Of a stretch of 64,000 bases of DNA, positions 54,383-62,360 are shown one piece after another. The position numbers were made by a program, and so were the translations under genes. This stretch comes from Pseudomonas sp. v388 (lineage in GTDB: Bacteria > Pseudomonadota > Gammaproteobacteria > Pseudomonadales > Pseudomonadaceae). The stretch is taken from contig NZ_RHQN01000003.1 of assembly GCF_003935425.1 (NCBI RefSeq), positions 248,001-312,000 on the forward strand. The letters are read 5' to 3'. The notes under the pieces were generated by a model that worked only from the letters and a program-made list of their open reading frames with translations, did not search any database and was not told the DNA's origin. Every line of letters begins with the position of its first letter. Position 1 is the stretch's first letter.

Positions 54383-55483
54383 CTACTCCTTGGCAGCCAG
54401 TTTCACGACACGGTTGCTGCGATCCACCGGGCGAATCTGCTCGCCCTCGCGCAACACATGCACGCCGGCCGCGACCACCCAGTCCGTGGCGCTCAGTCCT
54501 TCCAGCACCGGCACCGATTCCTGGCCGTATGGCCCCAACTGGACCGGCACGCGCTTGAGCGTGCTGTCGGGGTTGACCCGCCAGACATAGCTCACGCCCT
54601 GCTCTGCGGTGACTGCGGAAAGGGGCACCGCCAACGGTACCGCATGTTCAGCAGCGATGAAGACCCGGGCACTCTGGCCCAGTTCGGCGGGCGCCTGAGC
54701 GCTGGCAAAGGCGATGCGGGCGGCAAAGGTGCGCGAGCGTGGGTCGGCGGCCGGCGACAATTCGCGAATGCGCCCGGGCAAGCGCTGGCCCTGTTGCGTC
54801 CACAGCTCGACCGCCACCGGCTGGCCAATCTTGAAACGGGTGAAATTCTGTTCCGGCAGGCTGATGGACACTTCACGCTCGCCATCGGCGGCCAGGGTGA
54901 AGACCGTCTGGCCGGCGGCGACCACCTGGCCGACTTCGACGCTGCGCTTGGCGATCACGCCATTCTGCGGCGCGCGCAGCACCGTGTAGCTGGTCTGGTT
55001 GCTGGCGACGCTGAGTTCAGCCTTGATCTGCTGCAACCGTGCTTCGCCCGAGCGATACAGGTTCTCGGCGTTATCGTACTGCGAGCGACTGACCATCTGC
55101 CGGTCCAGCAGCGCCTTGTAGCGATCCCGCTCGGAGCGCACCAGTTGCAGGTTGGCCTGGGCCGCTGCGACCTGAGCACGAGTCGCTTCCAGTTGCATAC
55201 GCACGTCCTGGGCATCGAGTTCGGCCAGCGGTTGATCCGCCTTGACCCGCTCGCCCTCCTCGACCAGCCGTCGGCTGACCTTGCCGGCAATACGAAACGC
55301 CAGTTGCGGCTCGAACCGGGCGCGGACTTCGCCAGGGTAGCTGTCCATGGCCTGAGAAGCGGGCACCGGCTGCACCACCATGGCCGGACGGATCACGACC
55401 GGCGCCGCTACCTCCTGACCACAGGCGGCTAGCAAAGAAACCAGACACACGGGCAGAACGAGGGACGAGGCATGGCGCAACAT
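54383..55483 (-). CDS. mexJ: RND efflux periplasmic adaptor, MexJ type
   Basis: This is the membrane-fusion protein that links the RND pump to an outer-membrane channel. It is a 366-residue lipoprotein with lipobox LLAAC (Cys21). It has a barrel-sandwich (lipoyl-like) hybrid with RVKADQPLAELDAQDVRMQ and LRAPQNGVIAKRSVEVGQVV halves, a helical hairpin at about 90-150, and beta-barrel and membrane-proximal domains. An AAGG ribosome-binding site precedes the ATG. The operator palindrome and a -10-like TATACT lie upstream. Confidence 0.87.
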   Translation of the reverse strand: MLRHASSLVLPVCLVSLLAACGQEVAAPVVIRPAMVVQPVPASQAMDSYPGEVRARFEPQLAFRIAGKVSRRLVEEGERVKADQPLAELDAQDVRMQLEATRAQVAAAQANLQLVRSERDRYKALLDRQMVSRSQYDNAENLYRSGEARLQQIKAELSVASNQTSYTVLRAPQNGVIAKRSVEVGQVVAAGQTVFTLAADGEREVSISLPEQNFTRFKIGQPVAVELWTQQGQRLPGRIRELSPAADPRSRTFAARIAFASAQAPAELGQSARVFIAAEHAVPLAVPLSAVTAEQGVSYVWRVNPDSTLKRVPVQLGPYGQESVPVLEGLSATDWVVAAGVHVLREGEQIRPVDRSNRVVKLAAKE

Positions 55484-55517
55484 GATGTGACCTTCGTGAA
55501 ATCGGGCTTGGAATATT

Positions 55518-55560
55518 TGTACCGGCGAGTATATTAAAAATTACCAAACCCACCAGTACA
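55518..55560. promoter_or_regulatory. Candidate TetR-family operator in the mexJ-mexL intergenic region
   Basis: Two inverted 12-mers, tgtaccggcgag (55518-55529) and the complement of cccaccagtaca (55549-55560), share 9 of 12 bases (TGTAC-YGG-Y-G-R-G). They flank an A+T-rich 19-bp centre (tatattaaaaattaccaaa). The left half overlaps a -10-like TATACT for mexJ (55533-55528), so binding would block the efflux promoter and probably the regulator's own. The assignment to MexL is inferred from position. Confidence 0.65.
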
Positions 55561-55574
55561 TTATTCAGGACACG

Positions 55575-56207
55575 ATGCCCGATCAATCATTGCCGAGCGG
55601 CCCAGGCCGCCCAAAGGACCTGGAAAAGCGCAAAGCGATTCTGGAATCCGCCAAGAATCTGTTCATCCGTCAGGGATACGCCAGCACCAGCATGGATGCC
55701 ATCGCCAGTGAAGCCGGCGTATCGAAGCTCACGGTCTACAACCACTTCACCGACAAGGAGACGCTGTTTTCCGCCGCCGTGGTTGCACGCTGCGAAGAGC
55801 AGATGCCTGCGCTGTTCCTGCCGCTGGACGAGAGCCTGCCCGTCGAGGATGTGCTGCTGGACATCGCTCGGGCGTTCCAGGCGCTGACCAACAGTCCCGA
55901 GTCCCTCGAACTGCATCGACTGATGGTGACGCTGGGCACTCAGGACCCGAAGCTATCGATGATCTTTTTCGAGGCCGGGCCGGCGCGCATCATTGGTGAG
56001 ATGGAACGGCTGCTGGGTCGTCTGGCACAACGCGGCGAGCTACGCTTCGCCTCAGCCAGAACCGCCGCCGAGCACTTTCTGATTCTGGTCAAGGGCGTGT
56101 GCAATTTCCGGCTGATGGTCGGTTGCGGTGAGCTGCCGGACCAGGCCAGCGCCGAGCGTCATGTGCGCGAGGTCGTCGAGTTGTTCATCCGTGCCTACCG
56201 GGCCTGA
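55575..56207 (+). CDS. mexL: TetR/AcrR-family repressor, MexL type
   Basis: A 210-residue repressor transcribed away from mexJK. After a short basic lead (GPGRPKDLEKRKAILESAK), the TetR helix-turn-helix lies at about residues 18-62 (ASTSMDAIASEAGVSKLTVYNHFTDKETLF). A helical ligand-binding domain of the TetR_C_7/AefR type follows (LILVKGVCNFRLMVGCGEL). In P. aeruginosa MexL represses mexJK and itself; the same is inferred here from the divergent layout and shared 91-bp intergenic palindrome. It ends 3 bp before the convergent rsmJ. Confidence 0.85.
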   Translation: MPDQSLPSGPGRPKDLEKRKAILESAKNLFIRQGYASTSMDAIASEAGVSKLTVYNHFTDKETLFSAAVVARCEEQMPALFLPLDESLPVEDVLLDIARAFQALTNSPESLELHRLMVTLGTQDPKLSMIFFEAGPARIIGEMERLLGRLAQRGELRFASARTAAEHFLILVKGVCNFRLMVGCGELPDQASAERHVREVVELFIRAYRA

Positions 56208-56210
56208 CGA

Positions 56211-57005
56211 TCACTCCGCTGCCTTGGGCTTGAGTGCTTTCTTGGGGTAGATGTCGTAACGGCTGGACTTGCCGTCCAGCACATGACTCGGCTTGGGTCC
56301 GTCAATGCATGGCGCCTTGCGCGGGCGCTTGACTACCACCCGGTGCGTGGCCAGCGCCAGCGCGGCTTGCAGCAAGGCCGGTGCGTCCATGTCATCGCCC
56401 ACCAGCGGGCGGAACAGGCGCATCTCTTTCTTGACCAGAGCAGTCTTCTCGCGATGCGGAAACATCGGGTCGAGGTAGATCACCTGCGGCGGTTCCCCTG
56501 CCCAGGCGCGGATCAGCTCGATGGAATTGCCGGTGAGCAGACGCATCTGGGAGATGATCGCGCCCACCTCGCTGTCGTGGCGGCCGCGGGCCAAACCATC
56601 TTCCAGCAACGCGGCAATGATCGGCTGACGTTCGATCAGGCTCATTTCACAGCCCAGGCTCGCCAGCACGAAGGCATCCTTGCCCAGCCCGGCCGTGGCA
56701 TCCAGCACCCGTGGACGAACACCGGGCTGGACGCCGACCGCCTTGGCGATCATCTGCCCGCTGCCGCCGCCGAACAGGCGCCGATGCGCCACCGCACCCT
56801 CGACGAAATCCACCCGCACCGGGCCTGGCGCGTCATCGCCCAGCTGCTGCAACTGCAAGCCGGCGTCGGTCACCTGCAGGGCGAAATCGGCCTGATCGTC
56901 GACCAGCGGCAGACCCAGGCGCTGCGCCCAGCCTGCGGCCTGTTCCTCTGCGCCGACGGCCAGGGTCTCGACCCGGATGCGACTGCCTGATTGCTGCTCA
57001 CTCAT
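56211..57005 (-). CDS. rsmJ: 16S rRNA (guanine(1516)-N(2))-methyltransferase RsmJ
   Basis: RsmJ methylates G1516 of 16S rRNA using S-adenosylmethionine. The SAM site is [20 protein letters not shown] near residue 112. The catalytic NPPY-like motif appears as [20 protein letters not shown], which is characteristic of RsmJ. The C-terminus ends in the basic [18 protein letters not shown] chose the ATG at 57005 ([13 protein letters not shown]), giving 264 residues; 13 upstream in-frame codons are dubious. It is convergent with mexL. Confidence 0.93.
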   Translation of the reverse strand: MSEQQSGSRIRVETLAVGAEEQAAGWAQRLGLPLVDDQADFALQVTDAGLQLQQLGDDAPGPVRVDFVEGAVAHRRLFGGGSGQMIAKAVGVQPGVRPRVLDATAGLGKDAFVLASLGCEMSLIERQPIIAALLEDGLARGRHDSEVGAIISQMRLLTGNSIELIRAWAGEPPQVIYLDPMFPHREKTALVKKEMRLFRPLVGDDMDAPALLQAALALATHRVVVKRPRKAPCIDGPKPSHVLDGKSSRYDIYPKKALKPKAAE

Positions 57006-57101
57006 GGATACACACGCCCAAAAAATTGTTAATGATCGGCGCAAGCTGCCGATAAAGAAGTATCCGGTATTTTGCCAGACCCAGGGTCGGTACTGATCAC
57101 C

Positions 57102-57728
57102 ATGTCAGACATTGTTCAATCATCCGTCGGCTACCTGTCTCACGCAGGCGACTACAGCATCCGCAACAGCCGCACCCTGGGTGGTGTGACTCAGCTGTGG
57201 TCGGATGCTTTCGCGCGCGCGATGGCCGAGCAGATCGGTGATGGAACCCAAGTATCGGCCCAACCGGCAATGGCTGATGAGGTGGATGTCGAGACCGGCG
57301 AGCCGGTGGCCGGCGCCAAAACGTTGAGCCAGATTGTCGAGCAACGCAGTTGCCCGGTCACCGACACCGAGGTCAAACCGCCGGAGCCGTTGTTCCTGCC
57401 GATCGCCGAATTCGAACTGGACCTGCTGCCGCCTCCGGCCGAACCGTTCAGCATGAGCGAACTGATCGAACAACAACGCTCTCTGGAATTCGAAAGCCAT
57501 TGGGTTCGCCCCACCGTGCTGAACCCTTATGACGACAGCGTCAATCCGGGTCCAGGCCCGCATCCGCGTCCGTTGCACCTGCCGATTGCCGAATTCGAGT
57601 GGGAGCTGGCCGACAAGCCGGCTCTGCCGCTGGATGAGAAAACCATTGCTTCCCAGCAGCGCGCCTTTGACTACGACGTCATCTGGGCACGTCCGCTGAT
57701 CGCGCAAAACCTGCGCCTGGCCGCTTAA
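57102..57728 (+). CDS. Hypothetical protein with an internal duplication (LPIAEFE repeats)
   Basis: I do not recognise a characterised family. From the ATG at 57102 ([20 protein letters not shown]) it has 208 residues, without a signal peptide or membrane helix. An N-terminal region (about 1-90) is followed by two copies of one module about 60 residues apart. Unit 1 is at about 94-141 ([16 protein letters not shown] ... [15 protein letters not shown]) and unit 2 at about 155-202 ([15 protein letters not shown] ... [15 protein letters not shown]). A Pro/Gly-rich linker ([10 protein letters not shown]) joins them. The acidic, Pro-rich composition suggests a binding or scaffold protein. It runs convergently into the extensin-like gene (4-bp overlap of ends) and is divergent from rsmJ. 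GC content resembles the neighbours. Confidence 0.85.
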   Translation: MSDIVQSSVGYLSHAGDYSIRNSRTLGGVTQLWSDAFARAMAEQIGDGTQVSAQPAMADEVDVETGEPVAGAKTLSQIVEQRSCPVTDTEVKPPEPLFLPIAEFELDLLPPPAEPFSMSELIEQQRSLEFESHWVRPTVLNPYDDSVNPGPGPHPRPLHLPIAEFEWELADKPALPLDEKTIASQQRAFDYDVIWARPLIAQNLRLAA

Positions 57729-58414
57729 CGGCAGACCTGCCAGCGCCCCATGTCTAAGTGAAAATGGTTGCGATGCGCGGCGTTATATTCCGGCCCAAGC
57801 ACGGTGCTGAACTGCTTGCACGCCCCGTCGCGCACTTCCTTGAGAAAACGCCCCTTCTCGCCGTTGTCATCCCAATCCTTGAGCACGCTGATCCGCTGCC
57901 CGTCGGCCAGGCGAAAGCCGGCGATGTCCAGTGCGTTGGCGCTGGCGTGCTGGCTTAATCGACTGTTGGCCCGGTTATAGACGTTGCGGCAGGCAAAACT
58001 GCCCAGGTGGTCGATCCGCGCGACGCGCTGGCCGAATACCGCCTGCGCGGCGGGCTGCAAGGTATGGAGATCGAACAACACGTAGGCTACCGCCAACGGG
58101 CAACTGGCCAAAAAGCTGCTGCTGAGCGCGACCTCGCCGCCCTGGACCCGCAACGTGTTTTGCAGCGGGCATTTGGCGGACGCAGCGCTGTCGGCCTGAC
58201 GACTGAAGCGCAGTCGGGACGAGGCCAAAACCTGATCGCACAGCGTCGGGTCATTCTGCAGGCGTGACAGCTTGAACGGCGTCAGCAGGTTGGGTTCGGC
58301 CCGCACATCCAGCGGCGCCCAAGGGTTCCATTGTGGCGGAACCTCGATCCAGCCACGCCAGATCGCTGCGGCGACGCCTGCGCACACCAGCAGCAACAGC
58401 AGAAATCCTCGCAT
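57725..58414 (-). CDS. Extensin-like family protein (M15-like putative peptidase)
   Basis: A 229-residue protein with one N-terminal membrane anchor or uncleaved signal (MRGFLLLLLVCAGVAAAIW), so probably periplasmic. The C-terminal 'extensin-like' domain resembles D-Ala-D-Ala carboxypeptidases of family M15: zinc ligands are expected in SQHASANALDIAGF (His, then Asp seven residues later) and the final His in HRNHFHLDMG. Cysteines in CPLQN, CPLAV, CRN and CKQ could form disulfides. A cell-wall peptide substrate is inferred from the fold. It starts 2 bp after the previous gene's stop; the preceding in-frame TTG is not needed. Confidence 0.85.
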   Translation of the reverse strand: MRGFLLLLLVCAGVAAAIWRGWIEVPPQWNPWAPLDVRAEPNLLTPFKLSRLQNDPTLCDQVLASSRLRFSRQADSAASAKCPLQNTLRVQGGEVALSSSFLASCPLAVAYVLFDLHTLQPAAQAVFGQRVARIDHLGSFACRNVYNRANSRLSQHASANALDIAGFRLADGQRISVLKDWDDNGEKGRFLKEVRDGACKQFSTVLGPEYNAAHRNHFHLDMGRWQVCR

Positions 58415-58416
58415 CC

Positions 58417-59250
58417 TCAACCCTTGAACAGATCATTCAGCCGGTCAAAAGGCAGCGCCTGCCCGGCGTAGTTGAAGGTGCCATAGTTGCGGATCTCCTC
58501 GGCGGCCAGGTACAAACCGCCCAATGCCGCTCGCGCCAGAGACGAGCCGACGCTGATACGCTTGACGCCGCATTCGGCCAGTTCTGCGACCGTCAGGGTC
58601 ACGCCGCCCAGCCCCATCAGCACGTTGACCGGCTTGGGCGCGACGGCCCGGACCACGGCGATCACCTCTTCACGAGTGCGCAGGCCCGGCGCGTAGAGCA
58701 CGTCGGCACCGGCTTGGGCGTAGGCTTCCAGGCGCCGCAGCGTATCGTCGAGGTCCAGGCGGCCATTGAGCAGGTTTTCCGCGCGCGCCGTGAGCAGGAA
58801 CGGAAACGGCAGGCCGCGCACCGCCGCTGCCGTCGCCCGGACGCGCTCCACCGACAGCTCGAAATCATAGATGGGCTTGTCCGGCTGCCCGGTGGCGTCC
58901 TCGATGGAGGCGCCGACAATCCCGGTCGCCACCGCCTTGAGCAGGTTGTCGGCGCAATCCTCGGGGCTGTCGGCAAAGCCGTTTTCCAGGTCGGCCGCGA
59001 CCGGCAGGCCGCTGGCAGCGACAATGGCGGCGACGTTGCCCAGGGTTTCATCACGGCTGATCGCGCCTTGCGCATCGGGGCGGCCCAGGCTGAACGCCAG
59101 CCCGGCGCTGGTGGTCGCCAGCGCCTCGAAACCCAGCGAGGCCAGCAGCTTCGCCGAGCCTGCGTCCCACGGGTTGGGAATCACGAAAGCGCCTTCCCGC
59201 TCGTGCAGAGCCTTGAAGGTTTGGGCGCGAAGAAGTTGTTGCGAGTCCAT
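58417..59250 (-). CDS. Isocitrate lyase/PEP phosphomutase family protein
   Basis: A 277-residue TIM-barrel enzyme of the ICL/PEP mutase superfamily, which cleaves or forms C-C or P-C bonds next to carboxylates (for example oxaloacetate decarboxylase or 2-methylisocitrate-lyase-like). The substrate loop region FVIPNPWDAGSAKLLASLGF, the metal Asp in LPVAADLENGFAD, and GASIEDATGQPDKPIYDFE are visible. The classical KKCGH lyase loop is absent, so it is not a true isocitrate lyase and the substrate cannot be named. The ATG at 59250 (MDSQQLLRAQTFKALH) was chosen. It lies between the DUF72 and extensin-like genes, same strand. Confidence 0.85.
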   Translation of the reverse strand: MDSQQLLRAQTFKALHEREGAFVIPNPWDAGSAKLLASLGFEALATTSAGLAFSLGRPDAQGAISRDETLGNVAAIVAASGLPVAADLENGFADSPEDCADNLLKAVATGIVGASIEDATGQPDKPIYDFELSVERVRATAAAVRGLPFPFLLTARAENLLNGRLDLDDTLRRLEAYAQAGADVLYAPGLRTREEVIAVVRAVAPKPVNVLMGLGGVTLTVAELAECGVKRISVGSSLARAALGGLYLAAEEIRNYGTFNYAGQALPFDRLNDLFKG

Positions 59251-59313
59251 GCGTATTCTCCGAGATCGTGGGTAAAGCACCGGGTGAGCCCTATAAACCC
59301 ACACCTACCGACC

Positions 59314-60177
59314 TCAGAGCAAGCCCAGTTGCTCCACCTGCGGACCATGATCCAGTTCGAACAGCGGCGGCAGGCCGGGCAAACGCGCCATCAAAAGCGC
59401 ATGAAAGCGTTGTGCCTGGGCCGGGGCCAGGTGGTTGTCGGGCGTATGCAGGAACACATAAGGCGTGCGGCCTTCTTCGATCCACTGCGCGACCTTCTCG
59501 ACCCACTGCACCAGAAATGTTTCGTTGGCGGCCAGATCCGGGCCGCCGATGAAGCGCACTTGAGGGAATTGGCTCAATGCGGCGGGACGCACCGGAAGTC
59601 TGGGCTTCTTCGACTGGGCGTGAAGTACAGCGGGGTCACTTGAAACGCAGCTGAACAATGGGCGGGAATCGAGGCAGACACGTTCGACGCCGCGATCCAG
59701 CAGCAGGCGGTTCAGCGCACGCTCATGCTCGCCTTTTTCAAAGAACGACTCATGCCGCACTTCCACGGCCAAGGGCAACTGCAGTTCATCGATAAAGCCG
59801 GCCAGCTCGGCCAGACGGTCCGGTGTGAATGCACGCGACAGTTGCAGCCAGTACGGCGTCACGCGCTCGCCCAACGGCGCCAACAGGCGCACGAACTCTT
59901 CTGCGGCCGGAATGTTCAGGCGCAGATCACCCTCGTGGCTGATGTCATTAGGGAACTTGGCGGTAAAACGAAAACCGGCAGGCATGACCTCGGCCCATTT
60001 CTGCACGGTGGCAGGTTTGGGACGGGCGTAATGGGTGGTGTTGCCTTCCACGGCGTTGAACACTTGGGCATACAGGCTCAGAAAGTCGCCTGAGCGCGCA
60101 TCGGCGGGATAGAACGAGTCACGCCAGTTGTCGTCTCTCCATGACGGACAACCGAGGAAGTACGGAAGGCTAGACAT
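59314..60177 (-). CDS. DUF72 domain-containing protein
   Basis: A 287-residue cytoplasmic TIM-barrel-like protein of the DUF72 (YecE) family, of unknown biochemical role. Motifs include FLGCPSWRDDNWRDSFYPAD at the N-terminus, FNAVEGNTTHYARPKPATVQ, MPAGFRFTAKFPNDISHEG, and AVEVRHESFF in the centre. Its ATG lies 2 bp after the stop of the 103-residue gene, indicating coupled expression. Confidence 0.9.
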   Translation of the reverse strand: MSSLPYFLGCPSWRDDNWRDSFYPADARSGDFLSLYAQVFNAVEGNTTHYARPKPATVQKWAEVMPAGFRFTAKFPNDISHEGDLRLNIPAAEEFVRLLAPLGERVTPYWLQLSRAFTPDRLAELAGFIDELQLPLAVEVRHESFFEKGEHERALNRLLLDRGVERVCLDSRPLFSCVSSDPAVLHAQSKKPRLPVRPAALSQFPQVRFIGGPDLAANETFLVQWVEKVAQWIEEGRTPYVFLHTPDNHLAPAQAQRFHALLMARLPGLPPLFELDHGPQVEQLGLL

Positions 60178-60179
60178 GT

Positions 60180-60491
60180 TCAGACGTGAAGATCGAGCCC
60201 CGATACTTCAAGATCCCAATCGACGAAACTGGCGGTGGTCAGGTAGCTGGCCAGTGCAGTCGCAACGCGGGTACTCATCGAGCGCGGGAAGATGATGTCT
60301 TGCGGACGTGCAGGCACGTTGGCGGTGTTGCCAATCTGAGCGTCGCCGGACTCGCGGCGGGCAGCCTGAGGCAGCGGAGGGAGTTCCGCATCGTTTTCGA
60401 TTTCCTCGAAAGTGCCGTCGACCGTGGCCGGGCTCTTCTGAGGCTTTCGCTTGATGGGGTAGGAGCGGTTAGTAGGTCCGTCTATGCGCAT
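60180..60491 (-). CDS. Conserved hypothetical protein (103 aa)
   Basis: Not recognised. It has a basic N-terminus (MRIDGPTNRSYPIKRKPQ), an acidic middle (GTFEEIENDAELPPLPQAAR), then PARPQDIIFPRSMSTRVATA and a more ordered end (LASYLTTASFVDWDLEVSGL). There is no signal peptide or membrane helix; the first 70 residues look disordered. The ribosome-binding site is weak. The coding assignment rests on the tight 2-bp spacing to the DUF72 gene and normal codon bias. The 189-bp gap upstream holds no further gene that I can see. Confidence 0.75.
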   Translation of the reverse strand: MRIDGPTNRSYPIKRKPQKSPATVDGTFEEIENDAELPPLPQAARRESGDAQIGNTANVPARPQDIIFPRSMSTRVATALASYLTTASFVDWDLEVSGLDLHV

Positions 60492-60680
60492 CGCTTGTAC
60501 TCGGCGTCTTGTAGTGGCAATTTAACGTCACTGATCAGGAATCCGCAAATGCCCGAACGATAACTAGACCACACATATTGCAAAATGTTTGGACCGCCGA
60601 GCGCCATCGATCATTTAGGCGATGAAAGGTAGATGGCAAATTGACGCTTTCTCGCAGACCGCCAGATCCGTGGCGTGCCA

Positions 60681-61355
60681 TCACCGTGCCTTGGGCGTGG
60701 CGACCTTGTCCCGCAGGTAAACCGGTTGCGCGTCGTCGGCAGGCACCGCTTCGCCACGATTCCAGGCAAACGTGGCAAGGGTCAGCAGGTCCTGGGCGTG
60801 TGGCAACAGGCTGGCATCAAAGGCAGACGGTTTCACCGGAATGCGTTCGGCGTAACCCCAACCGGTTCCGGAACCGAACCATTCGCCCGCCGCATCCAGC
60901 GGCAGGCCGGCCTGTTCGGGCGGCATAACCGCTTCGTTGCCGATCAGGCGCATCTCACCAACGGACTCGCGGTAGCAACCCCAATACACTTCATCCATGC
61001 GCGCATCGATGGCGCTGGCCACCTGGCTGGCGCCGTGCTCACGAAAGGCGCGTTGCGCCAACACAGCCAGGTTCGACACCGGCAGTACCGGCCGCTCCAG
61101 CGCAAACGCCAGGCCCTGCACCACACCGATGGCAATGCGCACGCCGGTGAACGCGCCCGGACCACGACCAAAGGCAATGGCGTCGAGCGCCGACATGCCG
61201 ATACCCGCCTCGGCCAGGATGCTCTTGATCATGGGCAACAGCCGCTGGGCATGCAGGCGCGGGATCACCTCGTAGTGGCTCAGCACGTTGCCGTCATGCA
61301 GCAAAGCGACCGAGCAGGCTTCAGTGGCGGTGTCCAGGGCCAGCAAGGTGGTCAT
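60681..61355 (-). CDS. tsaB: tRNA threonylcarbamoyladenosine biosynthesis protein TsaB
   Basis: TsaB is a non-catalytic partner in the TsaB-TsaD-TsaE complex that puts threonylcarbamoyl on A37 of ANN-decoding tRNAs (t6A). It has an ASKHA-type fold: LLALDTATEACSVALLHDGN at the start, the HAQRLLPMIKSIL helix (TsaB-type, lacking TsaD's second metal His), and AIAFGRGPGAFTGVRIAIGV near residue 65. The 224 residues are normal. A TATACT -10-like box lies upstream at 61394-61389. The product of this pathway is the substrate of tcdA, encoded in the same window. Confidence 0.95.
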   Translation of the reverse strand: MTTLLALDTATEACSVALLHDGNVLSHYEVIPRLHAQRLLPMIKSILAEAGIGMSALDAIAFGRGPGAFTGVRIAIGVVQGLAFALERPVLPVSNLAVLAQRAFREHGASQVASAIDARMDEVYWGCYRESVGEMRLIGNEAVMPPEQAGLPLDAAGEWFGSGTGWGYAERIPVKPSAFDASLLPHAQDLLTLATFAWNRGEAVPADDAQPVYLRDKVATPKAR

Positions 61356-61401
61356 CGATGTATCCGTCGTGATTGAAAAAAGTGACGCAGTATAAATGAC
61401 A

Positions 61402-61423
61402 AATGGCCCGCAAGCGGGCCATT
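61402..61423 (-). terminator. Terminator downstream of adk
   Basis: A 10-bp inverted repeat (aatggcccgc / gcgggccatt) separated by 2 nt forms a stable hairpin with a 4-nt loop. On the minus strand it is followed by ttgtcattta. It begins 20 bp after the adk stop and lies just upstream of the tsaB promoter region. Confidence 0.8.
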
Positions 61424-61442
61424 GTCGAACAATACGCTGGCC

Positions 61443-62360
<918 letters not shown>

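Noticed and set aside
52236-54590. 784-residue plus-strand open frame opposite mexK and mexJ
   Set aside because: Antisense to a full-length RND pump; no ribosome-binding site or domain and typical mirror-frame composition.
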